A stretch of 37,952 bases of DNA. Origin: Candidatus Sulfopaludibacter sp. SbA3 (GTDB taxonomy: Bacteria; Pseudomonadota; Alphaproteobacteria; Caulobacterales; Hyphomonadaceae). Below the pieces are notes generated by a model that searched no databases, was not told the origin of the DNA, and saw only the letters and a program-made list of their open reading frames with translations. The stretch lies in contig CAMDAC010000027.1 of assembly GCA_945888325.1 (NCBI GenBank), forward strand, positions 1 to 37,952, read 5' to 3'. How positions within the stretch are numbered: the first letter of the stretch is position 1; every line of letters begins with the position of its first letter. A program made the position numbers and the translations under genes. Below are positions 1 through 8,225 of the stretch, one piece after another.

Positions 1-132
1 ACCTACCGCGCGAACAAGCGGGTCGTGTACATCAAGAGCATCGATTCCGACCGCGAGATTGCCTACGACCTGACGCCTGGCACCGTCGTCAAGCCGGGCG
101 ATACCCTGCGGATCGGCGAACGGATCTTCTGA
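1..132 (+). CDS. Polysaccharide export outer-membrane protein (Wza-type), C-terminal end only
   Basis: Frame 1 is open from the window edge to a TGA at 130-132, giving 43 residues that end in VVKPGDTLRIGERIF. A 'PGD.(I/L).(I/V).ER(F/L)F' ending is typical of Wza/GumB/KpsD-type proteins, which form the outer-membrane exit channel for exopolysaccharide. The downstream sugar transferase, glucanase and flippase fit this role. The signal peptide, the Poly_export domain and most SLBB domains lie outside the window, so family membership rests on this tail and on context. A terminator follows directly, making this the last gene of its transcript. Confidence 0.6.
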   Translation, partial: TYRANKRVVYIKSIDSDREIAYDLTPGTVVKPGDTLRIGERIF

Positions 133-157
133 TCTCCCCCTGAGGCAATATGTATCG

Positions 158-189
158 AGGCGCTGCAGGACCCTGCGGCGCCTCTTTTT
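158..189 (+). terminator. Rho-independent terminator after the export gene
   Basis: A GC-rich hairpin pairs AGGCGC (158-163) with GCGCCT (178-183), with further TGCAGG/CCTGC pairing inside the stem. A CTTTTT run follows at 184-189. It sits 26 nt after the stop codon of the truncated export gene. Confidence 0.8.
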
Positions 190-369
190 CATGCAGCGGA
201 AGGCTCACCAGGGGGTAGACTCCGAGGTGGGGAATGCTGTCCCTGCCGTTCGAATCCCTGTTCTGCACAGTGCTGGTGCACCGGCGGCGCTTCGTTGATG
301 CAATATTTAACGAATACTTCTCCCCGCAGGTGAAAGTTTTAATTTTCGCTTAATTCGCAGGCGCAGCAG

Positions 370-385
370 TGGTATGCAGATTGCA
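370..385 (+). promoter_or_regulatory. Sigma-54-like promoter upstream of the sugar transferase
   Basis: TGGTATG-N4-TTGCA has GG at 371-372 and GC at 383-384, exactly 10 nt apart as sigma-54 requires, and matches 10 of 12 positions of TGGCACG-N4-TTGCW. The predicted start would be near 396, about 90 nt before the ATG at 487. The rest of the 133-486 gap shows only the upstream terminator and an 8-bp palindrome GGTGCACC at 275-282, about 115 nt before the predicted start, where an enhancer-binding protein could sit. The call is by consensus only. Confidence 0.45.
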
Positions 386-486
386 ATTGCCAAGTTCAGG
401 ACAAGGGAAGGCTTTGGGCTGGCTGCCGTGGGGGCGCCTCCAAAGCTTGAACTGAACGCGGCGAAGTAGACTTGAAGGGGAACTCA

Positions 487-1182
487 ATGGAATTCCGGTT
501 CGGCGAGCAGACAGGAAGTCTGCCAGACGATGCGTACTCGGATGACGCAAGCGAAGGCTCGCCGAAGGGCGGGGACTTCAGTGCGAAACGTATTTTCGAC
601 ATCGTGGCGGCATCGCTGGGACTGTTGTTCCTGGCCCCGCTGCTGATCCTGGTTGCCCTGCTGATCCGTCTTCAGGACGGCCAGAAGGCGCTCTATTCCC
701 AACCGCGCTGGGGTTACAAGGGCGAGCCCTTCCAGTGTTTCAAGCTGCGCACGATGGTGCCGGACGCTGACAAGAAACTTCAGGCCGTGCTGGAAAGCAG
801 CGCCGAAGCCCGTCTGGAATGGGACCTCACGCAGAAGCTGACCAACGACCCGCGCATCACGCCGCTGGGCAAGTTCATCCGCGCCACCTCGATCGACGAG
901 CTGCCGCAGCTGCTGAACATTATCCGCGGCGACATGTCGGTCGTCGGCCCGCGCCCGATCCCGCTCTATGAGCGCCCCAAGTATGGCGAAGGGTTCGTCC
1001 ACTATGCCCGCGTCCGCCCAGGCCTTACCGGCCTTTGGCAGACCAGTGGCCGCAGCAACACGACCTATGCCGAGCGCATCCAGCTCGACACTAGGTATGT
1101 GCAGACCCGCACCTTCTGGGGCGATGTCTGGATCATCGTGAAAACCGTTCCGGCGGTGCTGCTCTCCGTCGGCGCAAAATAG
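487..1182 (+). CDS. ExoY-like initiating sugar transferase
   Basis: This 231-aa protein of the bacterial sugar transferase family (polyprenyl-phosphate phosphosugar transferase) should place the first sugar phosphate on undecaprenyl phosphate at the inner membrane, starting exopolysaccharide repeat assembly. One hydrophobic segment lies at about residues 38-60. Family motifs follow: KLRTM (86-90), SIDELPQL (135-142), VVGPRP (152-157) and RPGLTGLWQ (177-185). The short form with a single N-terminal membrane segment resembles ExoY rather than five-helix WbaP. I chose the ATG at 487 because AGGGG lies 6 nt upstream; a TTG at 472 is possible but has no comparable site. The acidic N-terminus (residues 7-30) is probably disordered. 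The sugar transferred cannot be told from sequence. Confidence 0.9.
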   Translation: MEFRFGEQTGSLPDDAYSDDASEGSPKGGDFSAKRIFDIVAASLGLLFLAPLLILVALLIRLQDGQKALYSQPRWGYKGEPFQCFKLRTMVPDADKKLQAVLESSAEARLEWDLTQKLTNDPRITPLGKFIRATSIDELPQLLNIIRGDMSVVGPRPIPLYERPKYGEGFVHYARVRPGLTGLWQTSGRSNTTYAERIQLDTRYVQTRTFWGDVWIIVKTVPAVLLSVGAK

Positions 1183-1188
1183 GGTGCA

Positions 1189-1208
1189 GGGCCTGGCGCG
1201 CCAGGCCC
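1189..1208 (+). terminator. 20-bp perfect palindrome after the sugar transferase, possible terminator
   Basis: GGGCCTGGCG/CGCCAGGCCC is a perfect 20-bp palindrome starting 7 nt after the sugar transferase stop codon. As RNA it would fold into a strong hairpin with no real loop. There is no T run, so it could instead be a 3'-end stabilising or attenuating structure between this gene and the GH16 gene. Confidence 0.35.
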
Positions 1209-1289
1209 CTCCCCGGTCATCCGCCCCCGGCCGCCAGATGGCGCGGCTGAACCGCACTTGAGACAAGTCGCATGGCCCGAGGTGGAACA

Positions 1290-2144
1290 GTGCGGACCTT
1301 CGAGGTCTGGCGGATCAGTCTCTTCGGGCTCATCGCCATCGCGGTACTTGCAGGCTTGGCCGCGCTGATGACCCCGCCGCGAGATGACGCCACCAGGCCG
1401 ATGAAAGACGCGGGCGACCGGCCGGACCGCCAACTTGCCGTTTCGTTCGTGCACCATTTTGGCGGCCCGCATGATGAGGCCGAGTGGTACAAATCGGACT
1501 TTTATTACCCGAACTCCGACCATCCGGCCTGGAAAGCGAATCTCATTCACTTCAAGAAGGACCGGGTCGAGCTGGAAGTGCGGCGTCAGAGGACAGCCTA
1601 CAAGAAGATTGCCGGTGCGGAGTATCAGCGCCGCGGATTTCACCACTTCGGCCGCTATGAGGTCGTCATGCAGGCAGCGCCCGGTTCAGGCACGGTCTCT
1701 GCAATGTTCACGCATACTCATCAGCAGTTCGGTGACCCCCATGACGAGATCGACATCGAGTTTCTCGGCAAGGATCTCACCCGGCTGCACGCAAACTATT
1801 TTACCAATGGCCAGCAAGTTGGCGGCATCTACATCCCGCTGGGTTTCGACGCGAGCAAGGAAGTCCACCTCTATGCGTTCGAATGGGAGCCTGACGAGAT
1901 CCGCTGGTATGTCGATGACCGGCTCGCGCACACCGCCACGCCCGCTGACATGCCGATTCCGCAAACGCCCGGCCGGCTCATGGTGCACCTCTGGAGCGGA
2001 GGGCGGGATCAGGTCGGCTGGCATGGCGAACCGACCTTCAAGGATGGCGCCCGGGCAAAGTTCTACTGTCTCAGCTATCAGGCGGCCGGCGACGGAACCG
2101 GACAATGCTCCGATACGTTCAGAGCCAGCCGCCCTGGCCGCTGA
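1290..2144 (+). CDS. Glycoside hydrolase family 16 beta-glucanase, exported or membrane-anchored
   Basis: The 284-aa protein has the GH16 signature HDEIDIEFLGKD (about residues 151-162). The first Glu of E-I-D-I-E is the nucleophile and the second the acid/base of retaining beta-1,3/1,4-glucanases and related transglycosylases. An N-terminal hydrophobic stretch (about residues 7-25) is a signal peptide or anchor, so it acts outside the cytoplasm. Next to an ExoY-like enzyme and a flippase it probably trims or remodels the exopolysaccharide, much as ExoK does for succinoglycan; that role is inferred. I prefer the GTG at 1290, which has GAGGTGG 4 nt upstream; an ATG at 1272 would add six residues but has a poorer ribosome site. 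Confidence 0.85.
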   Translation: MRTFEVWRISLFGLIAIAVLAGLAALMTPPRDDATRPMKDAGDRPDRQLAVSFVHHFGGPHDEAEWYKSDFYYPNSDHPAWKANLIHFKKDRVELEVRRQRTAYKKIAGAEYQRRGFHHFGRYEVVMQAAPGSGTVSAMFTHTHQQFGDPHDEIDIEFLGKDLTRLHANYFTNGQQVGGIYIPLGFDASKEVHLYAFEWEPDEIRWYVDDRLAHTATPADMPIPQTPGRLMVHLWSGGRDQVGWHGEPTFKDGARAKFYCLSYQAAGDGTGQCSDTFRASRPGR

Positions 2145-2206
2145 ACTGCCGCTGCGGCGCGCCGCCACCCTTGCCCTTCCGCTGACAGATAGCACACGCC
2201 GCCTTC

Positions 2207-3745
2207 ATGACTGAACCACGCAGCGATCTTTCCGCCACTGACCAGGTGTCTGAACTTCACCAGACACGTCTGGAGCGCGTGTTCGGCTCGTCGATGTTGT
2301 GGAACATCGCGAACAATCTCGCGACCAGCGGGATCACCATGGTGGTGTTCATCTTCCTGACCTACCGGCTGGACGCTGCCGTATTCGGGTTGTTCGCGCT
2401 CGGTGTGATCATCGTCGACTACTTCAATTTCCAGGCCCGCTCGGCCTGCCTCGACACGGCTGTCCTGCGCCGCGCCTATTCCAAGCCGGAAATGGACACG
2501 ATCTTCTGGGCCATGATGGGCGTAACGGTCTGCGTCATCGTCGTCTGCGCCTTTGCCGGCAGCTGGCTGGCAGCGGCGAACAATGAGCCGAGCCTGACCT
2601 ACATCATGCCGGCGCTGGCGCTGACCCTGCTGCCGGTTCCGCTGTCGATTCCGCCCAACGCGATCATGTTGCGCGACCATGATTTCAAAGGAGGCGCGAT
2701 CCGCGGAATCATCAGCGCGGTGGCCGGCGGCGCGGCGGCTTTGCTCGTGGTGTTCAGCCCGTTTGCCGAATGGGCACTGGTGGCGCAGCGCGGCACCCAG
2801 GTAACCGTTTCGGCGCTGATCATGGCCTGGCGGGTGCGGTGGTGGCCGGGCTTGCACTTCTCGGCGCCGCTGGCGGGCGGATTTCTCAAGGATGCCGGCA
2901 AGATTTTCGCAGGTCAGGGGATCGCCTCATCCTTCATGCGCGTGCTCGACCTGATTGTTGCGTTCAGTTTCGGCGCGGCAGCCGTCGGTTTCATGCGAAT
3001 TGCAAGCCGGTTCGTGGACATCATCTACGGCACGTTCATATCGCCGATCAGCTCGCTCTGGGTCGTCTTGCTGTCGGAAGGCACACAGACCAAGGGCGAC
3101 CGTGACATGTTGTACCGCCGCCTGTCGCAAATGTCGGCGCTGATCGTTTTGCCGATCTTTGCCGGTCTTGCTCTGACCAGCCAGGATGTCGTGGCCGTTA
3201 CTTTGAGCGACGAGTATGCTCCGACAGCGGACATGTTGCTGATCCTCTGCCTGGTCGGCCTGTTTACACCGTTCACCTATTTCCGAAATGCGGCCTTCAT
3301 TGCGATAAAACGGATCAACTTGCTGATCACCTTCTCCCTGATCGATCTGGTCATCCTCACCGCTGCGGCGCTGGCCTTGTCGCAATACTCCGCCGAGGCC
3401 GTCATCTCGTCCCTGCTGATTACCGAGGCCGTCCGTATGGGCATGACGGTACCGATCCTGATCAAGGACATGCACACGAAGCCCATAAGCCTGCTGATGT
3501 CAGTACTTCCGGCCTACGTCGGTTGCATTGTGATGGCCGGCGTCGTCATGCTGATCGACTACCAGACACCGGGTTTCGATCCGTGGCTGAGACTCGGGCT
3601 CAAGATTGCGGCAGGCGCGCTGACCTATGTCAGTTACCTGCTGATCTTCCATCGCAACTGGTCGATGGCCGCGACACGGATGATGCGCTTCGGGGGACGC
3701 GGCGCCGAGACGCCTGAATCCGTCAGCGCCGTTGTGACGCCCTAG
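2207..3745 (+). CDS. Wzx/MATE-like polysaccharide flippase
   Basis: The 512-aa integral membrane protein shows about a dozen hydrophobic segments spread along its length, starting near residue 35, in the pattern of lipopolysaccharide or exopolysaccharide flippases of the MVF superfamily. It should move lipid-linked repeat units across the inner membrane for polymerisation. It starts 62 nt after the GH16 gene on the same strand and probably shares its transcript. No Wzy polymerase is visible in the window. Its TAG stop overlaps the stop of tex on the other strand: the four bases CTAG at 3742-3745 serve both genes. The family call is firm; the substrate is unknown. Confidence 0.85.
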   Translation: MTEPRSDLSATDQVSELHQTRLERVFGSSMLWNIANNLATSGITMVVFIFLTYRLDAAVFGLFALGVIIVDYFNFQARSACLDTAVLRRAYSKPEMDTIFWAMMGVTVCVIVVCAFAGSWLAAANNEPSLTYIMPALALTLLPVPLSIPPNAIMLRDHDFKGGAIRGIISAVAGGAAALLVVFSPFAEWALVAQRGTQVTVSALIMAWRVRWWPGLHFSAPLAGGFLKDAGKIFAGQGIASSFMRVLDLIVAFSFGAAAVGFMRIASRFVDIIYGTFISPISSLWVVLLSEGTQTKGDRDMLYRRLSQMSALIVLPIFAGLALTSQDVVAVTLSDEYAPTADMLLILCLVGLFTPFTYFRNAAFIAIKRINLLITFSLIDLVILTAAALALSQYSAEAVISSLLITEAVRMGMTVPILIKDMHTKPISLLMSVLPAYVGCIVMAGVVMLIDYQTPGFDPWLRLGLKIAAGALTYVSYLLIFHRNWSMAATRMMRFGGRGAETPESVSAVVTP

Positions 3746-5952
3746 CGTCGCCCACCCGCATAGCCGCGCGGCTCAGCGGCGCTTTCCGACTTCATGCTGA
3801 GCGCGATGCGCTTGCGGGCCGCATCCACTTCCTTCACCCGTACGCGGACCACCTGCCCGGCGCGAACGACCGTATGCGGATCCTTGACGAACGTGTCCGA
3901 CAGCTCCGAGATGTGGACGAGGCCGTCCTGGTGCACGCCGATATCGACGAAGGCGCCGAAGGCCGTGACGTTGGTAACGACGCCTTCGAGGGACATGCCG
4001 GGTTTCAGGTCCGAGATTTTCTCGATGCCGTCCTTGAAGGTCGCGGTCTTGAATTCAGGGCGAGGATCCCGGCCTGGCTTTTCAAGTTCCTTCAGGATGT
4101 CGGCGACGGTCGGCTCGCCGAATGTGGCATCGGCAAAGTCACGTGGTTTGAGCTTCGAGAGGAAGGCCTTGTCGCCGACGAGGCTTTTGACGTCGCGGCC
4201 TGTTTTTTCGGAGATGCGCTCGACGACCTGGTAGGCTTCGGGGTGGACGCTGGAGCCGTCCAGAGGATTCTTTGCGTCGCGGATACGCAGAAAACCCGCG
4301 GATTGTTCGAACGCTTTCGGGCCCATGCGAGGCACCTTCTTCAGCGCGGCGCGGGACTTGAACGCGCCGTTCTCGTTCCGGAAGGCAACGATGTTCGACG
4401 CCAGCGTTTCATTGAGGCCGGAGACGCGGGCGAGCAGCGGCGCGGAGGCGGTGTTCACGTCTACGCCGACGGCGTTCACACAGTCTTCGACGACCGCAGT
4501 AAGTGAGTGGGACAACGCGGACTGGTCAACATCATGCTGGTACTGGCCGACGCCGATGGCTTTCGGCTCGATCTTCACCAGCTCCGCCAACGGATCTTGC
4601 AGGCGGCGGGCAATGGACACCGCGCCGCGGATCGACACATCCATGTCCGGGAACTCTTTCGCGGCGAGTTCAGAAGCAGAATAAACAGATGCGCCAGCTT
4701 CGGAAACCATCACGCGGGTGAGGCCGAGATCCTGCATCTTGCTTTCAAGCTCGGCGACGAGTTTGTCGGTCTCGCGGCTGGCGGTGCCGTTGCCGACGCT
4801 GACGAGCTGCACCTTGTGCTTCTTGGCGAGTTTGGCGAGCGTCATAAGGGCCCCTGCCCAGTCGCGCCTCGGCTCGTGCGGGTAGATCGTGTCGGTGTCG
4901 AGCACCTTGCCGGTGGCGTCGACCACGGCGATCTTGCAGCCCGTGCGAATACCGGGATCGATTCCCATGACGGTTTTCGGGCCGGCCGGCGCGGCGAGCA
5001 GCAGAGCCTTCACGTTCTTTGAAAAGACGCTGATGGCTTCGCCGTCCGCGCGCTCCTTGACGCGCGCGAACAGGTCATTCGTGCAGGCCGGGGCAAGGCG
5101 GGTCTTCCAAGCGATCTCGGCTGTCTCGGCAAGCCAGGCATCGGCGGGGCGGCCCTTGCGGGCAAGGCCGGCCTTGGTCATCACCAGGCCGACCGCCGGA
5201 TGCGGGCGATCATTAGCATGCGGAATATCCAGGCCGAGCTTCAGCACGCCTTCTTTCTCACCGCGCAGCAACGCGAGGAGCCGGTGGGACGGAAGCTGCT
5301 CGATCGGTTGGTCGAAATCGAAGTAGTCAGAGAACTTGGCGCCCTCTTCTGCCTTGCCCTTGGCGACGCTGGAGCGGACCTTGCCTTCAGCCCACATCTT
5401 CTCGCGCGCGGCGCCAACGATTTCTGGCGTCTCCGCGAGGGTCTCGACGACGATATGGCGCGCGCCTTCCAGCGCCTCTTCGGCGGAGGCGACGCCCTTG
5501 GTTTTCGAAATAAACTTTGCAGCGATCTCCGCCGGATTGAGATTTGGATTGGCGAGCAGTTGTTCGGCCAGCGGGGCGAGTCCGGCTTCGCGGGCGATGG
5601 TCGCCTTGGTGCGGCGCTTTTGCTTGAAGGGCGCGTAGAGGTCTTCGAGCGCGACCTTGGTTTCAGCGGCGTTGATCTGTTTTTCGAGTGCAGGGGTGAG
5701 CTTGCCCTGCTCGCGGATGGATTTGAGGACAGTGTCGCGGCGGGCATTGAGGTCTGTGAGATAGGTGAGGCGCGAGGCCAGGTGGCGCAGCTGTGTGTCG
5801 TCGAGGCCGCCGGTGCGTTCCTTGCGGTAGCGCGCGATGAACGGGACCGTAGCACCCTCCCCGATCAGATCGATTGCCGCAGAGACTTGTTTTTCCTCGA
5901 CATTCAGTTCGCGGGCTATGAGGCGGGCAATCGAGACGGGGGCGGCGGACAT
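3742..5952 (-). CDS. tex: Tex family S1 RNA-binding protein
   Basis: The 736-aa protein has the full Tex layout: an N-terminal helical region (from ARLIARELNVEE), a YqgF/RuvC-like domain near residues 330-460 (MGIDPGIRTGCKIAVVD), helix-hairpin-helix segments near 500-550 (GLNETLASNIVAFR, VPRMGPKAFEQSAGF) and a C-terminal S1 domain (GVVTNVTAFGAFVDIGVHQ, GLVHISELSD). Tex is a conserved nucleic-acid-binding protein linked to transcription and stress tolerance. I chose the ATG at 5952, where family homology begins, with AGAGG about 11 nt upstream; a start at 6027 would add 25 atypical residues. It is a housekeeping gene between two surface loci and not obviously tied to them. Confidence 0.93.
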   Translation of the reverse strand: MSAAPVSIARLIARELNVEEKQVSAAIDLIGEGATVPFIARYRKERTGGLDDTQLRHLASRLTYLTDLNARRDTVLKSIREQGKLTPALEKQINAAETKVALEDLYAPFKQKRRTKATIAREAGLAPLAEQLLANPNLNPAEIAAKFISKTKGVASAEEALEGARHIVVETLAETPEIVGAAREKMWAEGKVRSSVAKGKAEEGAKFSDYFDFDQPIEQLPSHRLLALLRGEKEGVLKLGLDIPHANDRPHPAVGLVMTKAGLARKGRPADAWLAETAEIAWKTRLAPACTNDLFARVKERADGEAISVFSKNVKALLLAAPAGPKTVMGIDPGIRTGCKIAVVDATGKVLDTDTIYPHEPRRDWAGALMTLAKLAKKHKVQLVSVGNGTASRETDKLVAELESKMQDLGLTRVMVSEAGASVYSASELAAKEFPDMDVSIRGAVSIARRLQDPLAELVKIEPKAIGVGQYQHDVDQSALSHSLTAVVEDCVNAVGVDVNTASAPLLARVSGLNETLASNIVAFRNENGAFKSRAALKKVPRMGPKAFEQSAGFLRIRDAKNPLDGSSVHPEAYQVVERISEKTGRDVKSLVGDKAFLSKLKPRDFADATFGEPTVADILKELEKPGRDPRPEFKTATFKDGIEKISDLKPGMSLEGVVTNVTAFGAFVDIGVHQDGLVHISELSDTFVKDPHTVVRAGQVVRVRVKEVDAARKRIALSMKSESAAEPRGYAGGRR

Positions 5953-6027
5953 GCGCGGAAATTCCTCTGGATGAAGGCAATTCGGGCATACACCCGAACG
6001 GGCATCATTGGAGCCTGCATGGTTCAC

Positions 6028-6057
6028 AAAAGGTTTCCGGCAGCGGCTATTTGCCGG
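6028..6057 (-). terminator. Weak terminator-like hairpin at the end of the curli operon
   Basis: On the - strand CCGGCA pairs with TGCCGG (6037-6057), overlapping the last codons and stop of the final curli-operon gene, and a short TTTT (6028-6031) follows a few bases later. The stem is only 6 bp and the T run short, so the call is tentative. Confidence 0.3.
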
Positions 6058-6628
6058 GCGGAACGGGCACCTCAGGGGTGAAGATAGTCAGCGCGATTGC
6101 TGCCGAGGCGGCTGCTTCGGCCTGGCGCTCTTCGAGTTCAGCCTTGGCGAGCCGGTCGGCTTCCGACTCCCGGCCCAACATTTCCGGCGACCCGGTGAAG
6201 ACCGCTTCCGCAAGGGACTGGCGGTCCTCGTCTTCAACCTTGTCGCCCGGCTGGGCAAACCAAGTGACCATTTCGCAGCCTCCGGCCGGCAACCTGCCCT
6301 GCGCTTCCAGACTGGTGACGATAGATTGCTGCTCCGGAGAGAGGGTGCAGGCGCTTACCGGCGCGGCCGGCTCCGGCGCGGTCAGCCGGTCAATGTCCGG
6401 GGCGTCCGACAGGGCGAGCGCGGGGTCGATCTGGTCGACGCGGCTGCGGCCGGCTTCGACCGTGGAAAGTTGTTCAAACGCGGCGCTGCTGCGCTCTGCC
6501 GTGGTGCGGAATTTGGTGACCTGATTCATCGCCGCCGAGCGGTCAGCTTCGGCGTGGGCCATGGCCGGCACGGCAGCGAGCGTCAGCAGGAGAGCCGCAT
6601 GCTTCGGACTGGGCCACCCTGCGCGCAT
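6047..6628 (-). CDS. Exported protein of unknown function, last gene of the curli operon
   Basis: The 193-aa protein begins with a clear signal peptide (MRAGWPSPKHAALLLTLAAV, cleaved near AHA-EADR). The mature part is acidic and largely helical, has two cysteines (CTLSPEQQ and GGCEMV) that could form a disulfide, and ends in an Ala/Glu-rich helix and a Pro-rich tail. I do not recognise a family, and it does not resemble CsgE, CsgC or CsgH. Its ATG follows the TGA of the CsgB-like gene with one base between, so the two are co-translated. That coupling suggests a part in curli assembly, anchoring or quality control, which is inferred from position only. Confidence 0.7.
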   Translation of the reverse strand: MRAGWPSPKHAALLLTLAAVPAMAHAEADRSAAMNQVTKFRTTAERSSAAFEQLSTVEAGRSRVDQIDPALALSDAPDIDRLTAPEPAAPVSACTLSPEQQSIVTSLEAQGRLPAGGCEMVTWFAQPGDKVEDEDRQSLAEAVFTGSPEMLGRESEADRLAKAELEERQAEAAASAAIALTIFTPEVPVPPGK

Positions 6629-6629
6629 G

Positions 6630-7118
6630 TCAGGGGCCCGTCTGCGTGATGGAGATCTGCGCGCCGCCATACTGCGATACCGAAAGGCCGAGGGCGTCGC
6701 CGTACTGGCGATGGACAAAAACGTTCCCCGCGCCGGTCTGGGAGATTTCAGAAAGATTTGAGCTGCCGTCCTGGATCACGTCGACGACGTTGCTGCAGGC
6801 GCATTGGGCGACACCGACCTTGTTGTCTGAGCCAAACTGCGCAACACGGGTCCATGCTCCGTATACGGAACCTGTCTGCGTGACCTCAATGATATTGCTT
6901 GCCCCATTCTGACGGATGATGGCCAAATTTTCCTGACCCGTCGTTTCTGAATTTGAAGAGCTCACCCCGGAATAGAGATCACTGCTGATCAGCGAGGACT
7001 TAAGGTCAAGACTACCAAGCAATGCATCCTCACTGGACACCTGCGCGGCGGCGGTTCCGACAAAAATGAGGGCGGCCATCAAGGCCGCCCCCACTTGCAT
7101 GAAGCGATACGACTTCAT
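6630..7118 (-). CDS. CsgB-like minor curlin (nucleator candidate)
   Basis: The 162-aa protein has a signal peptide (MKSYRFMQVGAALMAALIFV...AAAQ), about 45 Ser-rich residues without repeats, then curlin-type strands such as NLAIIRQNGASN, IIEVTQTG, LSEISQTGAGN and ISITQTGP. E. coli CsgB is of similar size (151 aa) and has a divergent Arg-bearing last repeat; here VFVHRQYGD and LSVSQYGG occupy that part. I therefore read it as the surface nucleator that seeds curlin fibres. A Cys-Ala-Cys in VAQCACSN is unusual for an amyloid repeat protein and could make disulfides or bind metal. The start at 7118 gives a proper signal peptide and lies 7 nt after the upstream stop. Confidence 0.75.
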   Translation of the reverse strand: MKSYRFMQVGAALMAALIFVGTAAAQVSSEDALLGSLDLKSSLISSDLYSGVSSSNSETTGQENLAIIRQNGASNIIEVTQTGSVYGAWTRVAQFGSDNKVGVAQCACSNVVDVIQDGSSNLSEISQTGAGNVFVHRQYGDALGLSVSQYGGAQISITQTGP

Positions 7119-7125
7119 CTGGCGC

Positions 7126-8193
7126 TTACTGCGCAACGTTTGCCAGATGGCCGGTGCCAGTCTGGACGATGTCAGACTGAGCATAAGCGCTGGCCTGGTC
7201 AACGAACGCCATGTTGGTACCGCCATTCTGAAGGATCGACGACAGGACGTTACCGGCCCCGGTCGAAAGACCGGTCTGGTTCACTTCGGCAATGTTCAAA
7301 CCGCCGCCCGTCACGTCGTCCAGCTGCTCGATTTCAGATACCGCAAAGTTGCCGGACTGGATGACACGGGCAATGCTGCCCTCATCGGACGCAGCCTGCG
7401 TGACTTCGGCGATGTTGGCGGAACCGGTGGTTGCGATTTCCACCAGACCGTCGCGCGATTGCTGAGTGACCGTTGCCGCGTTGGACGCGCCTTCCATAGT
7501 GATAGTGATCAAGCCGTTTACACCGTCTTCTATCACTCGGGCATCATGGTTGAAGCCAATCTGCGAGACGAAGATGCCAGCATTCGCACCATCATTGTCG
7601 ATGTCCACACGGCTGCCGAAGGTTTCACCCGAGGCGCCAGGACCGGCCTGGAAGGTGCCCTGTACGACTTCAACCACACTGTTCGAGCCACGCTGTTCGA
7701 CGACCGCGGTATTTGTGCGGCCGTTCTGGTCAATGTTCGCGACAGGCGCTTGAGCACCGAACAGCTGACGGATGGTGCCGGTGTTCCGGTCCCCGCGTTG
7801 CTGGATTGACGCCGTTGCATCCGGCGCAACCTGGAGGATCGTAGCAGCGTTGTTGCGGGTCACGAGATAGTCATGGATCTGGTCGATCGATGCATCGCCG
7901 CGGGCGCGGCGCTGATCGATCAGAGCCGTGTTTGCGAAACCCTCACCGAATGGGCTCGTTGCAGAGGTCTGCGTGATCGAAGCGTCATTTCGGACGCTAA
8001 TCTGGATAATCTCGGCTCTGCCCTGACCGTTGATGATGCCACCAACCGCCTGGTCGATTTCTGCTTCGTTGAGGTTACCCGTCTGGGTAATCCTCGCCGA
8101 GTTATCGAATGAGGTCGACGGAAATTCCTGGGCGTGGGCCGAGGCAAATCCGAGTACGGACATTGAGGCAGCAAGAATAAGATGTCTTGTCAT
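7126..8193 (-). CDS. Curlin-repeat amyloid subunit, second large copy
   Basis: The 355-aa exported protein has a signal peptide (MTRHLILAASMSVLGFASAHAQ) followed almost entirely by curlin repeats of the form (S/A)x(I/V)xQxGxxNxA, e.g. ARITQTGNLNEAEIDQ, VVEQRGSNSVVEVVQG and IAEVNQTGLSTGAGN. Strand-sized 11-residue units run to the C-terminus, which stops on a strand (GHLANVAQ). It is more than twice the length of E. coli CsgA. It should be secreted through CsgG and polymerise outside the cell. Repeats are degenerate and interrupted by irregular segments, unlike the very regular CsgA, so it may be a modified or copolymerising subunit. The ATG at 8193 has GGGAG 6 nt upstream. Confidence 0.85.
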   Translation of the reverse strand: MTRHLILAASMSVLGFASAHAQEFPSTSFDNSARITQTGNLNEAEIDQAVGGIINGQGRAEIIQISVRNDASITQTSATSPFGEGFANTALIDQRRARGDASIDQIHDYLVTRNNAATILQVAPDATASIQQRGDRNTGTIRQLFGAQAPVANIDQNGRTNTAVVEQRGSNSVVEVVQGTFQAGPGASGETFGSRVDIDNDGANAGIFVSQIGFNHDARVIEDGVNGLITITMEGASNAATVTQQSRDGLVEIATTGSANIAEVTQAASDEGSIARVIQSGNFAVSEIEQLDDVTGGGLNIAEVNQTGLSTGAGNVLSSILQNGGTNMAFVDQASAYAQSDIVQTGTGHLANVAQ

Positions 8194-8225
8194 AATCCTC
8201 TCCCTGAGGAGGGCCAACGGCCCTG

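Noticed and set aside
484-1266. - strand 260-codon frame opposite the sugar transferase
   Set aside because: The + strand carries all sugar transferase motifs with a good ribosome site; the - frame shows no recognisable feature.
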